From positions 2,604,001-2,668,000 of the forward strand of contig NC_008358.1 of NCBI RefSeq assembly GCF_000013025.1: a stretch of 64,000 nt of DNA, written 5' to 3'. Made by a program: the position numbers and the translations under genes. Below, one piece after another: positions 42,898-51,586 of the stretch (its first letter is position 1; each line of letters begins with the position of its first letter). Origin of the DNA: Hyphomonas neptunium ATCC 15444. GTDB lineage: Bacteria; Pseudomonadota; Alphaproteobacteria; Caulobacterales; Hyphomonadaceae. Below the pieces are notes generated by a model. It had not been told where the DNA came from, did not search any database, and was given only the letters and a program-made list of their open reading frames with translations.

Positions 42898-43718
42898 TGG
42901 CGGTGCTGTCAGTCGAATGCGAACCCGTCTCCGCTATTCGCGGGTCAGCAGGTGCTAGACAACGAGAAGTTCGCGCCATTCGCGAAAGGCGGCGTCTCGT
43001 AGCGATTTGAAGCCGGCCCTCCTCTTGATGTTTCTCTGATGATTGAAATGATTGTGTACAGACGAATGCATTGAAGCGAATTTTTGAAGACTACGCATTC
43101 GCCTGAAGCGCGACATCGCCCGCTCGCGTCTTCGAAAAGGCAAGTGCGAATTCTCGGCGCGATTGTTTAAATGACGGCCTGTTTCCTGGCGTCCCTCGTT
43201 TCCAATCACCTTCATCGCTGCGCGGTAGGATGGGCACTTGTCAGTCACCACGACTTCTGGATTTCCATAGCGTTTCATGGCTTTTCTGAGGAATTTCAGC
43301 GCTGCAGCCTTGTCCCGCTTCTTGGTGACGTAAGCTTCAAACACCTCCCCTTCGTGGTCAACCGCGCGCCAAAGATAGTGTGTCTCTCCGCGGATCTTCA
43401 CGAAGACCTCATCCAGGTGCCAGCGCCATTGCTTGACCCGGCGCATTGCCTCTGACCTCCGCTTACGGATCTTATCTGCGAAGTATGTTCCGAAGCGATC
43501 GACCCACAAGCGGACACTCTCGTGACACACGTCTATGCCGCGCTCGTGCAGAAGATCTTCGACATTGCGAAGCCAAAGCGGAAATCGGACATACATCAGC
43601 ACGCCAAGCTGGATGATCTCAGACGAGGTCTTGAAGTAGCGAAATGGTGATATGGCCATTCCCTGAGGCTACATGGCCGAAATCACCTCCTCAAGGCCGA
43701 TTGCACTGACAATCCACT
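42898..43718. mobile_element. Intact IS6-family insertion sequence
   Basis: The element carries one complete transposase gene. The left end begins CTGGCGGTGCTGTCAGT, the same end seen in the two decayed copies at 36836 and 41973. The right end holds ACTGACAATCCAC near 43705-43717; GTCAGT and ACTGAC form the core of imperfect inverted repeats. Length of about 820 bases fits IS6. The exact ends and target duplication cannot be fixed by eye. Confidence 0.7.
42955..43659 (-). CDS. IS6-family transposase
   Basis: The 234-residue product is complete and has the DDE catalytic triad of the family: D in WHLDEVFVKI, D in VVVTDKCPSY, and E in HLNNRAENSHLPFR. The N-terminal helix-turn-helix segment NVEDLLHERGIDVCHESVRL is intact. 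Because the frame is unbroken the element may still be active, and it is the source type for the three decayed copies in the window. Confidence 0.93.
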   Translation of the reverse strand: MAISPFRYFKTSSEIIQLGVLMYVRFPLWLRNVEDLLHERGIDVCHESVRLWVDRFGTYFADKIRKRRSEAMRRVKQWRWHLDEVFVKIRGETHYLWRAVDHEGEVFEAYVTKKRDKAAALKFLRKAMKRYGNPEVVVTDKCPSYRAAMKVIGNEGRQETGRHLNNRAENSHLPFRRRERAMSRFRRMRSLQKFASMHSSVHNHFNHQRNIKRRAGFKSLRDAAFREWRELLVV

Positions 43719-43755
43719 TGAAATATCGGAACGGCGATTTTGTCATTTTCCGAGA

Positions 43756-44280
43756 CTAGGTACCAGGATCGGCCGCCTTAAGCCCGGTTCCCCTGACAAT
43801 GCCGGCTCGCACACAAGGCGTCTGAGAATAGTAATATCCAAGATCAGCGTCGACGAGTAGCCGCAATTTACCGTTTAAGCCTCTTCCGATTTGGCTCATC
43901 AATTCGCTTGGGACCTCACCGTTAAGAGATAAGCAACTTTGACCGGAGGGAGAACGACACTCAAAACCTCGAAGAGCTAAGCCTTCTATCTCAAGAAAGT
44001 AGTTACTCGAGCTGAATGGCAATAAAGAATCAGACTCCAATACTTGGAGTGTCCATACTCCACTGTTCTGAGCTTCAATGTTATTATCGCGTCTGAATTG
44101 TGTGAAGGTGCCGTCCTCTGCCAATTCTATTACGTCGAGTTCCAATGCAGAATTGCGCGCAATCCAACATCCAGCCAAAACGCCGACCTCAACTCGACTA
44201 GACGAACAAGCAGCGGAACCGATAACTCCTAAAAGTGCCAACATCTTAAGTAACAGCCAAACAATATGTGTCATTCTCAT
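43756..44280 (-). CDS. Lipoprotein of unknown function, candidate immunity protein of the RHS toxin
   Basis: The 174-residue product has a signal peptide with lipobox (GSAAC), then an unrecognised mature part beginning GCWIARNSALELDVIEL with a DGTFTQFRR strand. The fold style recalls small lipocalin-like domains. Its start overlaps the RHS stop by 4 bases (translation coupling), which is the usual place of an immunity gene for a polymorphic toxin tip. Immunity function is inference; it could also be an assembly or anchoring factor. Confidence 0.6.
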   Translation of the reverse strand: MRMTHIVWLLLKMLALLGVIGSAACSSSRVEVGVLAGCWIARNSALELDVIELAEDGTFTQFRRDNNIEAQNSGVWTLQVLESDSLLPFSSSNYFLEIEGLALRGFECRSPSGQSCLSLNGEVPSELMSQIGRGLNGKLRLLVDADLGYYYSQTPCVRAGIVRGTGLKAADPGT

Positions 44281-47200
44281 TTCAACGGTTCTGTCCAGCA
44301 GTAAGTTTGGCGCATGTTCCCCATCGGCGGGAAGTCAGACCTCTCCCAATTGGGCCCAAGTCCATACGCAAATGATGTGAAACTCGAATTGTTCGTAACG
44401 ATAAAGTTCAGGTAGTTCCCATTTCGATGAATGTCGACTCCGAAGCTCCCGACAAATTGCTCTGTCAAATCCGCTCCTGCTCGAATATAGCCCTCAGCTC
44501 CGAACACGCCCTTAAATCCGATCACGGACGCATCTGCAGGAATGCCTGCTGAGTACTTTTCATAGAAATAGTCCCTTGCTTGATTCGTGCGCCAGGCATC
44601 TTTCAGTCGTTCGGAATGAATAGACCCGTGGGAAAAGGTTCTTTCAGATGGGCCTATCCCGGTAAACCATTGACCAGTCATCCCGATTGCTCCAGTTTTT
44701 TGGTTTCCGCTAGGAGCACAAGCATATAATTCGTCGGGAATGTTCGAGAGCTGGTTATCCAGCCAGCCGTTGCCATTGTTGTTTCCCAACCACTCGTCCA
44801 ATTCGAACACCCAGCGATCAAGTGGATTGTTTGGAGGTGCCGTAACTGTAACCGTACCAAGCCTTCTCTCTTGTTCATCATCGGGCTGCAGCCCGAGAGA
44901 ATCTGTTAGATTGATGGGATCTCCGGAGGCGTAGGCATACAAATTAAGACCACCCGCCAGCCCTATCGGATCGGTTTGTAGGAACCTGCCAAGCACCGGA
45001 TGATACGCCCGCGCCTTATAGTGATAGATTGACATATCCCCCAGCCACATCTGGCCCGTATATTGGAACCTTCCCAGATTCGATGCGCCGGGCTCTCCAA
45101 AATCGCCATACGTATTTCTCTGCAGCACGCCCCCGGAACTACTCGTAATCAGAACAATTGATCCACGTTCATCCGCCACCAGATACCGCCGGGCCGTCTC
45201 CGAAACACTTGCTCCTTCATACCAGACCAATGGCTCATCCATCCCTGGGCCGAACACATAGCGACGCAGCACGGTGCCACTTTCGCTATACTCCGCGATG
45301 GGGTGAACGCCGTCATAGAGGAACCTGGTGGCTGCCCCACCTGAACTTGCCTGGTAGAGGCGTGAAGCAGGATCAAAAGAAAGGGCTCCACCTCCGGAGC
45401 TTCCCGTCAGTCTGTTTGCGACATCGAAGGCATAGGTCGACGCGCCGATCCCTGTCACATTCCCTCTTCCGTCGTGCGCCACGGAGAGACCATCTACTGA
45501 GGTCATCTTGTTCTGTCCATCATACGTATATGAGAGAGACGGTGCCTGCTCTGCTAGATAGTCACTATTTGACAGACTTTTAGTGACGATCTGGCCCAAT
45601 GGATTATAGGCTATGTCTGTCTGCTGATTATACGGCGCGGCTGCGGGGAGCGCAAAGTCCTGATCCGAGACCAGAGAGGCTTCGTTGTAGCCCCAGGATG
45701 TGGTGACACCATTTCCAAGTACCTTTGATATCCGGCGACCGAATTGATCATAGTTGTAGGTGGCCAGCGTCGCAGTGTCATTTTCCCTGATAGTCTTCAA
45801 CGCGCCACGATTGTCATACGCGTACGTGACAAATACCTGATCCGGCCAGGTCAATCTTGTCCGTCGTCCCGCCGGATCATACTGATAACTGACCGTTCCA
45901 AACTCGCTCTGCTCGCTCTGCAGTCGGCCAAGCGCGTCCCAACTGTATGTCAGGACCTGCCCATTCGAACTGGCGGATGCTAAGCGGCTCAGATTGTCAT
46001 AAGTATGGGTTATATCTGCAACGACTCCGGGAGCATCAATCTGCAGAAGACGTGACTGCAGATCATAGCCATAGGATACGTTTTGTCCGTCCCGCATCCG
46101 GAAACTGGAGACTAGTGGGGTAGCATTTCCGCCCTCGACAAGATACGTGTACTGCTCATAATCAGTCGTCGAACTGCCGGAACCGGAAAACACAGGGTAC
46201 CGCACCTTGCGCTGACGGTCGTGCCCATCATACTCATATGTGGTCTGGCGCCCTCGGCCATCCTGGATGGACTGCAGCAAGCCATTGGTTGTAAGTGACC
46301 GCTCCACAGAGGTTACGTAAGAAGTTCCAACGCCTTCGTTCACTTTATAGAGCCTGCCGTACACATCATAAACATTCTGGCTAATCCGGTCATCTCCACC
46401 CGATGACTGGTTACAAGCAGCCGGAAGGGCGCCATAAGAAGCAGGATTCATACGGATCGCGGTGCAGACAACCTGCTGGTCAGAATTGTAGCTATACTGC
46501 GTAATTAGGAGCGCCTCATCGGCAGAGTTCCGTCTGGTGGCCCGGATCGGCCGACCGTAGGCATCAAAGGTGCTCTCTGACTTTATCAACGGGGTAAAAG
46601 TACGGGAACCGGTATAGCCGTTTACGCGGCCCGTGATGGATTCGGATATCTGACCTGCGTCATTAAAATTTGTCTCTACGTATCTTTGCTGAAGACTCCC
46701 TGTTCCGTCCGGATCTGGAAACGTCGTCCGGATGACTCTGGCCATTTTATCATACTCAATCCCCACACGGTCAGCATTGCCCGGCAAAGGACCGTCGATG
46801 AAGGTTGCCCGCCCCCATGAGTCGTGCGTTTTACTGGTCACGGATACGACAGCACTATCCGCCGACCGCTCCGTCACGGACAGAACCCTTAAATTGCTCG
46901 GAACGGAAGCACTTCCGACCTCGTATGCGTAGTCGACAACTCTGATGTCGCTGCCCGAGGAGGCTGAACATGCAGCGGTGCTGGTTGTGACACTACATTG
47001 GCGCGCCTGAGTGAGGCGCCAGACGGGCGTTGGCGCCTGCGTGCGCGACGTCCCGCTCCCGGTAAGGTACCACGCATATTTCTGCCCGAAAGAATATTCC
47101 TGAACAGCCCACCGCCCCGACGCTGACTCTCTGGGAGAGAGAACCCGAACCAAGCCCCCGTGGGAACCATTGTATGTATACGTAGTTACCTGACCGCGCT

Positions 47201-48473
47201 CGTCGGTGGACGTAGCGGGTTTGGCGCAGTATTTTCGGTTTCCTGTAGTACAAGTAACATAGGAGAAGCTACGAACCATATCCGGCAGTCCGGAACCTGG
47301 TTTACTGATCCTGCGAATTTCTGTGACGCGCCCTACGCCATCATAAGAATAAACAACTTTGTTGCCTTCCGGTTGAATGACCTCGTGCAGCAATCCGTTT
47401 GTGTCGTAGGAATAAGTGATTTTGATGCCGTTTGTCGCTCCGGCGGCTATTGTCTCCCACTCCAGAAGCTCATCCTCTGAATTAAATCTGGCAATGAGCT
47501 TTCTTCCACTCGGATAGGTCAGAGTGGTGCTCGACGCCGTGTAAGCGTATGACCATGTTTGCCCCATCTTCGAAAGAGATGTCACACGCTCGCCGGCGTC
47601 GTGGATCATCGAGATCGTGCTACCGTTAGGAAGAGTAAACTCACTTGTATTGACGTCGGGTTCCTCAGAGTTGTCATACGTAAAACTTGCGCCAAGGGAC
47701 TCCCCTTCAGCATTGCCTTTTCCGGAAGGTGCACCCGTCGTAATTGGCCAAGCGCCAGATGTTACATCAGCGCAGGTTCCAGAAACCAGAGCACAGTATT
47801 TATAGGCAAGATTTATCAGGATATCTGCCGAATAACTTACCCTATACTGATAACCTAGGGTACTTTCGATATTGCCTGTTCCAAACCCGTTGCCATAGGA
47901 ATCGGGATCATAGGTGATTACTTCCCCGTCCGGCTTTGTGACTTTCTTGATATTTGCCAACAACCCATAATAGAGCGTATGCGGAAACCGCACGAACTCT
48001 ATAACAGTTCCATCCGGCGCAGTATATGTGTAGTCATAGCCCATATCCCCAGGCGCCATCTGCACCCGCGTTAGCGTCGAGACAGTCGGCTTCGTCGGCA
48101 CCAGATTGGAACCTTCGACATCGAAGTGCTCCTGCCACGCACCATATCTAACGGTCACGGACATATAATTTCCATAGACACCTCCCCCAAGACCGTTGCT
48201 CACCTCATCATTGGAGAAGTTTCGTGAGACTGACAGCCCGCCCTCCCCGCCCGGATCGCCGATAACGATCAAGGGCTGTGTCAGCTGAAATGTCCCGCTA
48301 GCGAGATCCACTCCATTTTCATCTGTAACAGAAGGCTTTATGGGCCAGTTGGAAGGTTCATCCGTCTGCGCGATAGCCAAACCTCCTCCCCCTCCAAACA
48401 CAGCAAATCCCGTCGCGATCAAGAGCTTCTGAGCACGCGCCCAGATGGATTTTCGCAATTCTCTGATATCCAT
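44277..48473 (-). CDS. RHS/YD-repeat protein with variable C-terminal tip
   Basis: The start is ATG 48471-48473, preceded by AGGGAGGG at good spacing; the longer open frame upstream is not needed. The 1398-residue protein has a signal peptide ending LAIAQ and a long region of YD repeats (YDxxGR, for example YDGVGRVTEIR, YDAYGRPIRATR, YEYDGHDRQRK). The conserved core end is FLQTDPIGLAGGLNLYAYA with DPINLTDSLGL. The last 203 residues form a non-repeat tip (SHGSIHSERLKDAWR, SFGVDIHRNGNYLNF, MRQTYCWTEPLK) typical of polymorphic-toxin architecture, though the tip activity is unrecognised. No PAAR domain is present, so it is not obviously a type VI effector. The gene is AT-richer than its neighbours, suggesting transfer. 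Confidence 0.88.
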   Translation of the reverse strand: MDIRELRKSIWARAQKLLIATGFAVFGGGGGLAIAQTDEPSNWPIKPSVTDENGVDLASGTFQLTQPLIVIGDPGGEGGLSVSRNFSNDEVSNGLGGGVYGNYMSVTVRYGAWQEHFDVEGSNLVPTKPTVSTLTRVQMAPGDMGYDYTYTAPDGTVIEFVRFPHTLYYGLLANIKKVTKPDGEVITYDPDSYGNGFGTGNIESTLGYQYRVSYSADILINLAYKYCALVSGTCADVTSGAWPITTGAPSGKGNAEGESLGASFTYDNSEEPDVNTSEFTLPNGSTISMIHDAGERVTSLSKMGQTWSYAYTASSTTLTYPSGRKLIARFNSEDELLEWETIAAGATNGIKITYSYDTNGLLHEVIQPEGNKVVYSYDGVGRVTEIRRISKPGSGLPDMVRSFSYVTCTTGNRKYCAKPATSTDERGQVTTYTYNGSHGGLVRVLSPRESASGRWAVQEYSFGQKYAWYLTGSGTSRTQAPTPVWRLTQARQCSVTTSTAACSASSGSDIRVVDYAYEVGSASVPSNLRVLSVTERSADSAVVSVTSKTHDSWGRATFIDGPLPGNADRVGIEYDKMARVIRTTFPDPDGTGSLQQRYVETNFNDAGQISESITGRVNGYTGSRTFTPLIKSESTFDAYGRPIRATRRNSADEALLITQYSYNSDQQVVCTAIRMNPASYGALPAACNQSSGGDDRISQNVYDVYGRLYKVNEGVGTSYVTSVERSLTTNGLLQSIQDGRGRQTTYEYDGHDRQRKVRYPVFSGSGSSTTDYEQYTYLVEGGNATPLVSSFRMRDGQNVSYGYDLQSRLLQIDAPGVVADITHTYDNLSRLASASSNGQVLTYSWDALGRLQSEQSEFGTVSYQYDPAGRRTRLTWPDQVFVTYAYDNRGALKTIRENDTATLATYNYDQFGRRISKVLGNGVTTSWGYNEASLVSDQDFALPAAAPYNQQTDIAYNPLGQIVTKSLSNSDYLAEQAPSLSYTYDGQNKMTSVDGLSVAHDGRGNVTGIGASTYAFDVANRLTGSSGGGALSFDPASRLYQASSGGAATRFLYDGVHPIAEYSESGTVLRRYVFGPGMDEPLVWYEGASVSETARRYLVADERGSIVLITSSSGGVLQRNTYGDFGEPGASNLGRFQYTGQMWLGDMSIYHYKARAYHPVLGRFLQTDPIGLAGGLNLYAYASGDPINLTDSLGLQPDDEQERRLGTVTVTAPPNNPLDRWVFELDEWLGNNNGNGWLDNQLSNIPDELYACAPSGNQKTGAIGMTGQWFTGIGPSERTFSHGSIHSERLKDAWRTNQARDYFYEKYSAGIPADASVIGFKGVFGAEGYIRAGADLTEQFVGSFGVDIHRNGNYLNFIVTNNSSFTSFAYGLGPNWERSDFPPMGNMRQTYCWTEPLK

Positions 48474-48904
48474 CCAGACACCCTCCCTGAAACCTGCGTT
48501 GTCGCAATAGTTGAGCCTGGCCAACTTACCCGACCTTGATGCCAATTCTAAAAAAGTTCCCGCTCCTTCACCCTCCAATGGCTCGCTACGGAGATAGCTT
48601 GGGTCGTTACCATCCGTCGACAGACTTCTTCCTGACCCCGGATTCGATCCACAGATCGTATTCGCACAGCAGGCTAGGGTGCGACTGAAACGCCGCACGA
48701 CGACAAATCTCGATTCCAACGTGAACTCACTTTCGCTCAATAAGGTCATGATTTTCACCGGCGGCAGACTCTATGAATTTATGAATATTTCTCAGGCGCA
48801 CGGGAAAAATTCGTGGATCACCCGCCACGAAGAACGGACTCTGTTCCGATGCACCACGGCTCCTCGCGCCCGCCCAAGCCCATCCAGCACATTCTCTCGG
48901 AGCC
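48474..48904. other. Intergenic region between two minus-strand surface-protein genes
   Basis: The frame of the RHS gene stays open upstream to 48758, but the ribosome site at 48480 favours the downstream start. This region probably holds the RHS promoter. No tRNA or other RNA gene is seen. Confidence 0.4.
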
Positions 48905-50368
48905 TCATTCGCAGGCCGCGCCCGCGGCGCCCGCACCGGCTTCCACAGACTGCCGGTTGCCGCTGGGATCGTAGCAATACGCCACCCAGCCAACTGGTAG
49001 GCCTCCCAGGTCTGTAGAGGTCTGCACTACCTTTAGCCGGCCTAATGCATCGTAGGCATAGTCAATGTGTGAGACAGAATAAGAATTGTCGACCGTCACG
49101 GACACGGTCCCCGCACCGGAGTGCGTGCCATCATTGTCTGTCACGCGATATGTGAAACTGTCGCTTCCGGAGTATGCAGCTTCCGACGTATACGTAATAG
49201 TCTGATCGGAATTTAGTAGGGCAGATCCGTTGGCAGGCCCGCTCAGGATTGCCACAGCGACAATGGTCCCATCGCTATCAGAGTCGTTCGCCTTGACGTT
49301 GATCTGCACCGGAATTTGCGTGAGAGCCAAAACAGAATCATTTGCTGCAACCGGAGCGGCATTCGGGACAGTTATTGTCGCAACAGCGCTTGCCGTGCCG
49401 CCGCGCCCATCGGCTATCGTATAGGTCACCGGATAGGAACCAGGTGATGCTGGCGCCGCAAACCGCAGCTTGTTCGAGACGATCGATGCGTAGGAACTGT
49501 TTTCACCCGTGATCGTCAGAGCATCGCCATTTGGATCACTGTCGTTGGAAAGCACGTTCCGATCGACAGTTGTTGACCGTGCCTGAGTGTAGCTGTCATT
49601 AACAGCGGTCGGCGCCACATTCGGGACCGTAATTGTCGCAACCGCGCTGGCCGTGCCGCCGCGCCCATCCGATATCGTATAGGTCACCGGGTAAGTTCCG
49701 GGCGTCGCCGGGGCGGCGAAACGCAATTTGTTTGAGACCACAGACGCATACGGACTGTTCTCTGAACTTAACGTCAGGGGATCGCCGTTCGGGTCAATAT
49801 CGTTTGAAAGAACATTGTGGTCGACCGTGGTCGAATGCGCTTGGGTATAGCTGTTGTTGACCGCAACAGGGGGATAATTTGGATCTACGACGGTAATCCG
49901 CACACCAACCCGCCCAGAATTTGCAGGGCCGGGATTACTGGTGTGCCGCGCTCGCATGGTGAATGCATAAGTACCGACAACAGCATTCGTGATTACAAGC
50001 CGACCCGAACTTGCCGGAGTGTTGGACACGAAGGACGGATAGCCTTGTGTGTACCCTGTCAACCTATAAGCTGTGGGCGCAAGCACAATTGAAAACGAAG
50101 AGTCAGGACTCCCTTCCTCACCATACCCATAGTCGCGCAAGTCGAGCACCATGCTCGATCCGGTTTCGATCGTCCTTCTGATAGGAGATTCGGTCCAGGC
50201 ATAAATCTCCTGCGCGAAGGCAGGAAATGCCAGCATCAGGCCCATGAACATCAGGGCCAATGACCGCCGTAGCTTTGGAGCCCCCTTTCCAGCGCCCGCC
50301 ATCTGCGACACGAACTCCCCCCCCGCACCCACAACACCCGACAGCGAGCCGCCAGCTACGAACTTCAT
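48905..50368 (-). CDS. Secreted Ig/cadherin-like repeat protein with terminal YD repeats
   Basis: The ATG at 50366-50368 has GGAG at 6-base spacing. A late signal-like segment (LRRSLALMFMGLMLAFPAFAQ, around residues 36-55) suggests the true start could be the ATG at 50302. The product of about 487 residues has an N-terminal Ig-like domain and then tandem cadherin-like repeats, each starting PPVAVNNSYTQAHSTTVDHN or PTAVNDSYTQARSTTVDRN-like, two nearly identical and a third diverged. It ends with one or two YD repeats (YAYDALGRLKVVQ and YDPSGNRQSVEAG). It sits just upstream of the RHS gene. A surface or biofilm role is likely, and the YD tail could recombine with RHS genes. Confidence 0.8.
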   Translation of the reverse strand: MKFVAGGSLSGVVGAGGEFVSQMAGAGKGAPKLRRSLALMFMGLMLAFPAFAQEIYAWTESPIRRTIETGSSMVLDLRDYGYGEEGSPDSSFSIVLAPTAYRLTGYTQGYPSFVSNTPASSGRLVITNAVVGTYAFTMRARHTSNPGPANSGRVGVRITVVDPNYPPVAVNNSYTQAHSTTVDHNVLSNDIDPNGDPLTLSSENSPYASVVSNKLRFAAPATPGTYPVTYTISDGRGGTASAVATITVPNVAPTAVNDSYTQARSTTVDRNVLSNDSDPNGDALTITGENSSYASIVSNKLRFAAPASPGSYPVTYTIADGRGGTASAVATITVPNAAPVAANDSVLALTQIPVQINVKANDSDSDGTIVAVAILSGPANGSALLNSDQTITYTSEAAYSGSDSFTYRVTDNDGTHSGAGTVSVTVDNSYSVSHIDYAYDALGRLKVVQTSTDLGGLPVGWVAYCYDPSGNRQSVEAGAGAAGAACE

Positions 50369-51586
50369 CGCCATCTCCAGATCAAAACAAGCAAGCGGTT
50401 CCCAGATACAGCCCGAGAGTTTTCCAGTTCCAGAAATCGCGCAACCCCGGATTACAAACCAATCTGTGGAATTTCAAAAACCCACCCCCGAGCCACCTCA
50501 ACTCAGAGGCGCACCCCGAAAACAAATCACCTACAGCGCACTGTTTTATCATTATATTATTCTTCCCAAGACCTCCCTCCTCTTGGAAAACGTCTCACCA
50601 AAGTAGATTTAAGGAGTCGCCCCCAGAGCTGTGCAATACGCATAAGCACCCCCCAACGAATCTATCCAGAGGAGCGCACTCATCCGTACTTTTCTGTGAA
50701 CTGACTAAAATCCGGCGCAGGCCCCGGCAAGTTGCTGCTCGGTGGTTAAGAGGTTTCCGGCATGATGCGCAGATTGCTCCTAGTCGACTGCAGCGCTCCG
50801 CGCATGACAAAAATGGCTTGAAAGTGGCCGAAGAACTCTGCCGCCCGTCGACCTTGTCAGCCCGAACAAGCAAGCGTCTCAGATCTTTTTTTTGCGATAA
50901 TGGCGGGCATCAGAAATGTCAGCTCTCCCAGAATTGGCACGCCCATAGTCGCTCACGCGAAACAGCGGCTGGAATCTGCGCAAAAATTCGCCGAGCAATT
51001 TCCTCAACAGTGACGCCGTGGCAAGATGTTAGGGCTGGAAAACTCAGACGCATTCGATGCCCCCCTCCCGTTAGTATCCTGCCGCAACGAAACATTTCCG
51101 AGCCATTTGAAAATCCCGCCGCTTTCAAGCGCCCGGATTCACCGCACACGCACGAAACTGTATCCGCCTTGTCTCAGCTGCCCCAATCCCGAATCCGGAA
51201 AAGATCCACCAAGTGAGCCCCGACACCCCAGCAGGGCCCTTTGCCGAATTTCCATTCAGAATTGCCAACATCTGCAGCAGAGGTGCTCAGATTGAATTCA
51301 CGCTCAGGTAATCAAGGGTGTTGCAACAAGAACGGTCAGCCACTGACTTAAATGATGGTGAATACTGTAAATACGGTTACATGTTTTGTGCAGAGGCGAT
51401 GTTGGCGATCCGTTTCCCACAACGCTGACCCCCAAATTGCGCGATTACTGAGCATCTCTGGTACAGTCAGAAATTCACCTGTGAGTTTATTGCGGACTGC
51501 CTTTTCCGAACGTCAGAATCATCTCCTATCCTGAGACTGCAGCATGGCCGGACACATCGTCAGCGTCGGCGGGCGGAGAAGATGTC
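50369..51586. other. Long intergenic region before the type II secretion operon
   Basis: About 1.2 kb without a supported gene. A 318-codon plus-strand frame over the start of this region has odd composition (many Pro, Ser, Arg) and overlaps the Ig-repeat gene, so it was not called. The stretch may hold decayed DNA plus the promoters of the Ig-repeat gene and gspD. No repeat or RNA gene is recognised. Confidence 0.5.

Noticed and set aside
48600..48670. tRNA-like T-arm sequence (GGATTCGATCC)
   Set aside because: No matching acceptor, D or anticodon arms around it; most likely chance.
48474..48758. 95-codon N-terminal extension of the RHS gene
   Set aside because: The downstream ATG has a strong AGGGAGGG site and a signal peptide right after it; the extension is not protein-like.
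50260..51216. 318-codon plus-strand frame before gspD
   Set aside because: Pro/Ser/Arg-rich composition, starts inside the Ig-repeat gene on the other strand, no motif or ribosome site.
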